Shown here one piece after another: positions 62,681 to 64,000 of a stretch of DNA of 64,000 nucleotides (position 1 is the first letter of the stretch; the number at the start of each line of letters is the position of its first letter). This stretch comes from ZC4RG20 sp963702105 (GTDB taxonomy: Bacteria; Pseudomonadota; Gammaproteobacteria; Steroidobacterales; Rariloculaceae). The stretch is taken from positions 5,022,001 to 5,086,000 of the forward strand of contig OY969712.1 in assembly GCA_963702105.1 (NCBI GenBank). Direction: 5' to 3'. A program made the translations under genes and the position numbers. Under the pieces are notes generated by a model. The model worked only from the letters and a program-made list of their open reading frames with translations, searched no databases and was not told the DNA's origin.

Positions 62681-64000
62681 ATCGGAACTCGAACGTCCGT
62701 TTGACGTGGTCCTTGCGCGCCGGCTCGCCGTCGAGGAACAGCGGCCGATAGCGTTGGTCTCGGACGATGCGTTTGAAGGCCTCGTCCCTGAAGCCGGGCG
62801 GGTCCGAGCCGAGGATGGAGACGTTCATCGTCTTGCCGTCCTTGTCCACATCGAATTGCAGGTCCACGTGGCCCTCTCGGGTCTCGCTCGGGTCCGCCCT
62901 GCCCAGGCCCACGAACACGACCGGCTGCTGCAGCACGACCTCCGCTCCCGAGAACCACTCCGCGCGCAGCTCGTCCCCGTCCGGAACCTGGCCGAGCAGC
63001 TTCCAAGCCTGCCGATACTCGCTGAGGTCCGGGGTCGTGCTCGAGAACGCGACACGCCAATCGCCGATGTCGCGCAGCACCTCGGCCTCGGCCAGCGGAT
63101 CGGGTTTCGGTTGCGATTTCGCGATCTCGAGCGCCGCCTGGAGCGACTGCAGGCCGCGCGAGTCCGGGATCGTCTGGGCTCTGAAGCTGTTGCCGATCTC
63201 GCGGAGCGGCCGGACGAGCAGCGGGCTGTTCTTGCCGTGCTTGGCGCGGATCGCGTGGATGGCCTCGTTGTACTCGTTGCGCTCGTCGTCGTAGCGCTCG
63301 CTTTGCCGGAGCCAGGCCGCGTAGTGGTAAACGCCCTGAAGGTATTCGGGGGAGCCGGGCGCATGGCTGCGCTGCGCAAGGCGCAAAATCATGAGCTGCT
63401 GGTTATCGGCTTCCTTGTATTTATTCATGGCCAGGAACGAGGCCGTCATGCGGTCGAGGATGGGGACCTGCGTTTCGCTGAGAAGGCCGTAGACGCGCCG
63501 CGTGATGCCGCGCGCCTCGTCGTAGGTGGTCACGGCGTCCAGATACTTGCCGGCCGCCTCGTAGTTGTCGCCGAGGCCGATGAGCGGGTCGATGGCGCGC
63601 TCGGAGAAGTTGCCGTCCACGGCATGGATCGTGTCGATCGCCTGAAGGTAGTTCTTCTCGGCAGCGTCGTGCTGGCCGGCATCGCGCTGCACTCGCGCGA
63701 GCGTAACGTAGGCGTCGGCCGTCTCGAGACTACGGTCGCCGAATTCCTTCCGCGTCTGGGCGAGCAGCGCTTCGCCGACGGGCACCGCCTCGAGGTACTG
63801 TTTCGCGTCCGTCAGGCGCCGAATCTCGAGGAGGTTCTCGAGTCGGTCGCTTCCGGCCGCGGCGCCGGCCTCGGGGGCGGCTCCCGGCGCGTCTCCCGGC
63901 GCCGGCGCCTCAGCGGGCTCGACGGTTCCCGCGGCGTCGGCCCGTCCAAGCTCTGCGGTCGTCGCGGCGGGCGTGGTCGTCGCGGCGGGCGTGGTCGTCG
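62640..64000 (-). CDS. TPR protein with TonB-like C-terminal domain, 5' end outside the window
   Basis: A paralogue of the downstream gene. The frame is open to the window edge, so the N terminus is missing; at least 452 residues are present. Near the edge the protein is a Thr/Pro/Ala linker encoded by an 18-base direct repeat (63961-63978, 63979-63996). TPR-like helices follow (EKNYLQAIDTIHAVDGNFSE, IGLGDNYEAAGKYLDAVTTY), then the C-terminal beta domain (VDLQFDVDKDGKTMNVSILG, IVRDQRYRPLFLDGEPARKD). It ends with a basic/acidic repeat DKDKDKDS. An internal GTG at 63785 is probably not the start. Confidence 0.85.
   Translation of the reverse strand, partial: TTTPAATTTPAATTAELGRADAAGTVEPAEAPAPGDAPGAAPEAGAAAGSDRLENLLEIRRLTDAKQYLEAVPVGEALLAQTRKEFGDRSLETADAYVTLARVQRDAGQHDAAEKNYLQAIDTIHAVDGNFSERAIDPLIGLGDNYEAAGKYLDAVTTYDEARGITRRVYGLLSETQVPILDRMTASFLAMNKYKEADNQQLMILRLAQRSHAPGSPEYLQGVYHYAAWLRQSERYDDERNEYNEAIHAIRAKHGKNSPLLVRPLREIGNSFRAQTIPDSRGLQSLQAALEIAKSQPKPDPLAEAEVLRDIGDWRVAFSSTTPDLSEYRQAWKLLGQVPDGDELRAEWFSGAEVVLQQPVVFVGLGRADPSETREGHVDLQFDVDKDGKTMNVSILGSDPPGFRDEAFKRIVRDQRYRPLFLDGEPARKDHVKRTFEFRYAPNNDKDKDKDS

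Overview
This window is 64 kb of high-GC (roughly two-thirds G+C by eye), densely coding chromosomal DNA. Gene content and order point to a gammaproteobacterium outside the enterics, in the broad Xanthomonadales / Steroidobacterales / Nevskiales neighbourhood: engB next to polA, a cytosolic-type malate dehydrogenase, GspA/ExeA plus GspB, FadE, PspF-PspABC, GshA, GlnK-AmtB and FlhC/FlhD-like regulators. The lineage is inference. There are no rRNA or tRNA genes, CRISPR arrays, prophage or insertion sequences that I can support. The sequence looks like core chromosome with small palindromic repeat elements between genes.

Layout. 1-4.2 kb: engB, a hairpin-rich spacer, polA (with a one-base frameshift) and an LptM-type lipoprotein. 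4.2-12.4 kb: one long minus-strand arginine operon, argR-argG-(P-loop protein)-argC-argD-argF'-argB-argH, running on into lptM and polA. Its carbamoyltransferase is of the N-acylornithine type and carries the residue pattern expected of an N-succinylornithine enzyme. No N-acylglutamate synthase and no deacylase are present, and an unfamiliar P-loop protein occupies the middle of the operon. 12.5-17.3 kb: carboxylesterase, NRDE protein, a divergent FlhC-like/FlhD-like pair with tandem palindromes between them, and an ABC-2 exporter. 17.4-23.6 kb: gspB, gspA/exeA, fadE and mdh. 23.7-26.7 kb: the phage-shock locus, with pspF (frameshifted) divergent from pspABC and a fourth small membrane gene, and a sigma-54 promoter and a dyad upstream of pspA. 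27-32 kb: a GGDEF/EAL protein, a YheT-like hydrolase, a bactofilin, a small unknown gene behind a good sigma-54 promoter, and a DUF2845 protein. 32-42 kb: gshA, two membrane-anchored unknowns, an FAD reductase, a quinone oxidoreductase, a DASS-type transporter with four TrkA-C domains and a conserved-looking unknown pair. 42-51.5 kb: ilvA (frameshifted), a Gld-like ABC system (gldA-gldF-gldG-DUF4340), dihydroorotase and a dienelactone-hydrolase-fold lipoprotein that lacks its catalytic residues. 51.6-64 kb: a PAS/sigma-54 activator with an apparently leaderless promoter overlapped by three operators, an SH3 protein, glnK-amtB, a Cpx-like two-component system, a tandem universal stress protein, a zinc alcohol dehydrogenase and two TPR/TonB-like proteins, the last cut by the window edge.

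The strongest points for follow-up are the predicted succinylated arginine pathway with its embedded P-loop protein, and three single-base frameshifts (polA, pspF, ilvA). All three frameshifts fall on the same 8-mer, GACGTTCG, in otherwise intact genes, which looks more like a systematic sequence error or a site-specific event than ordinary gene decay.
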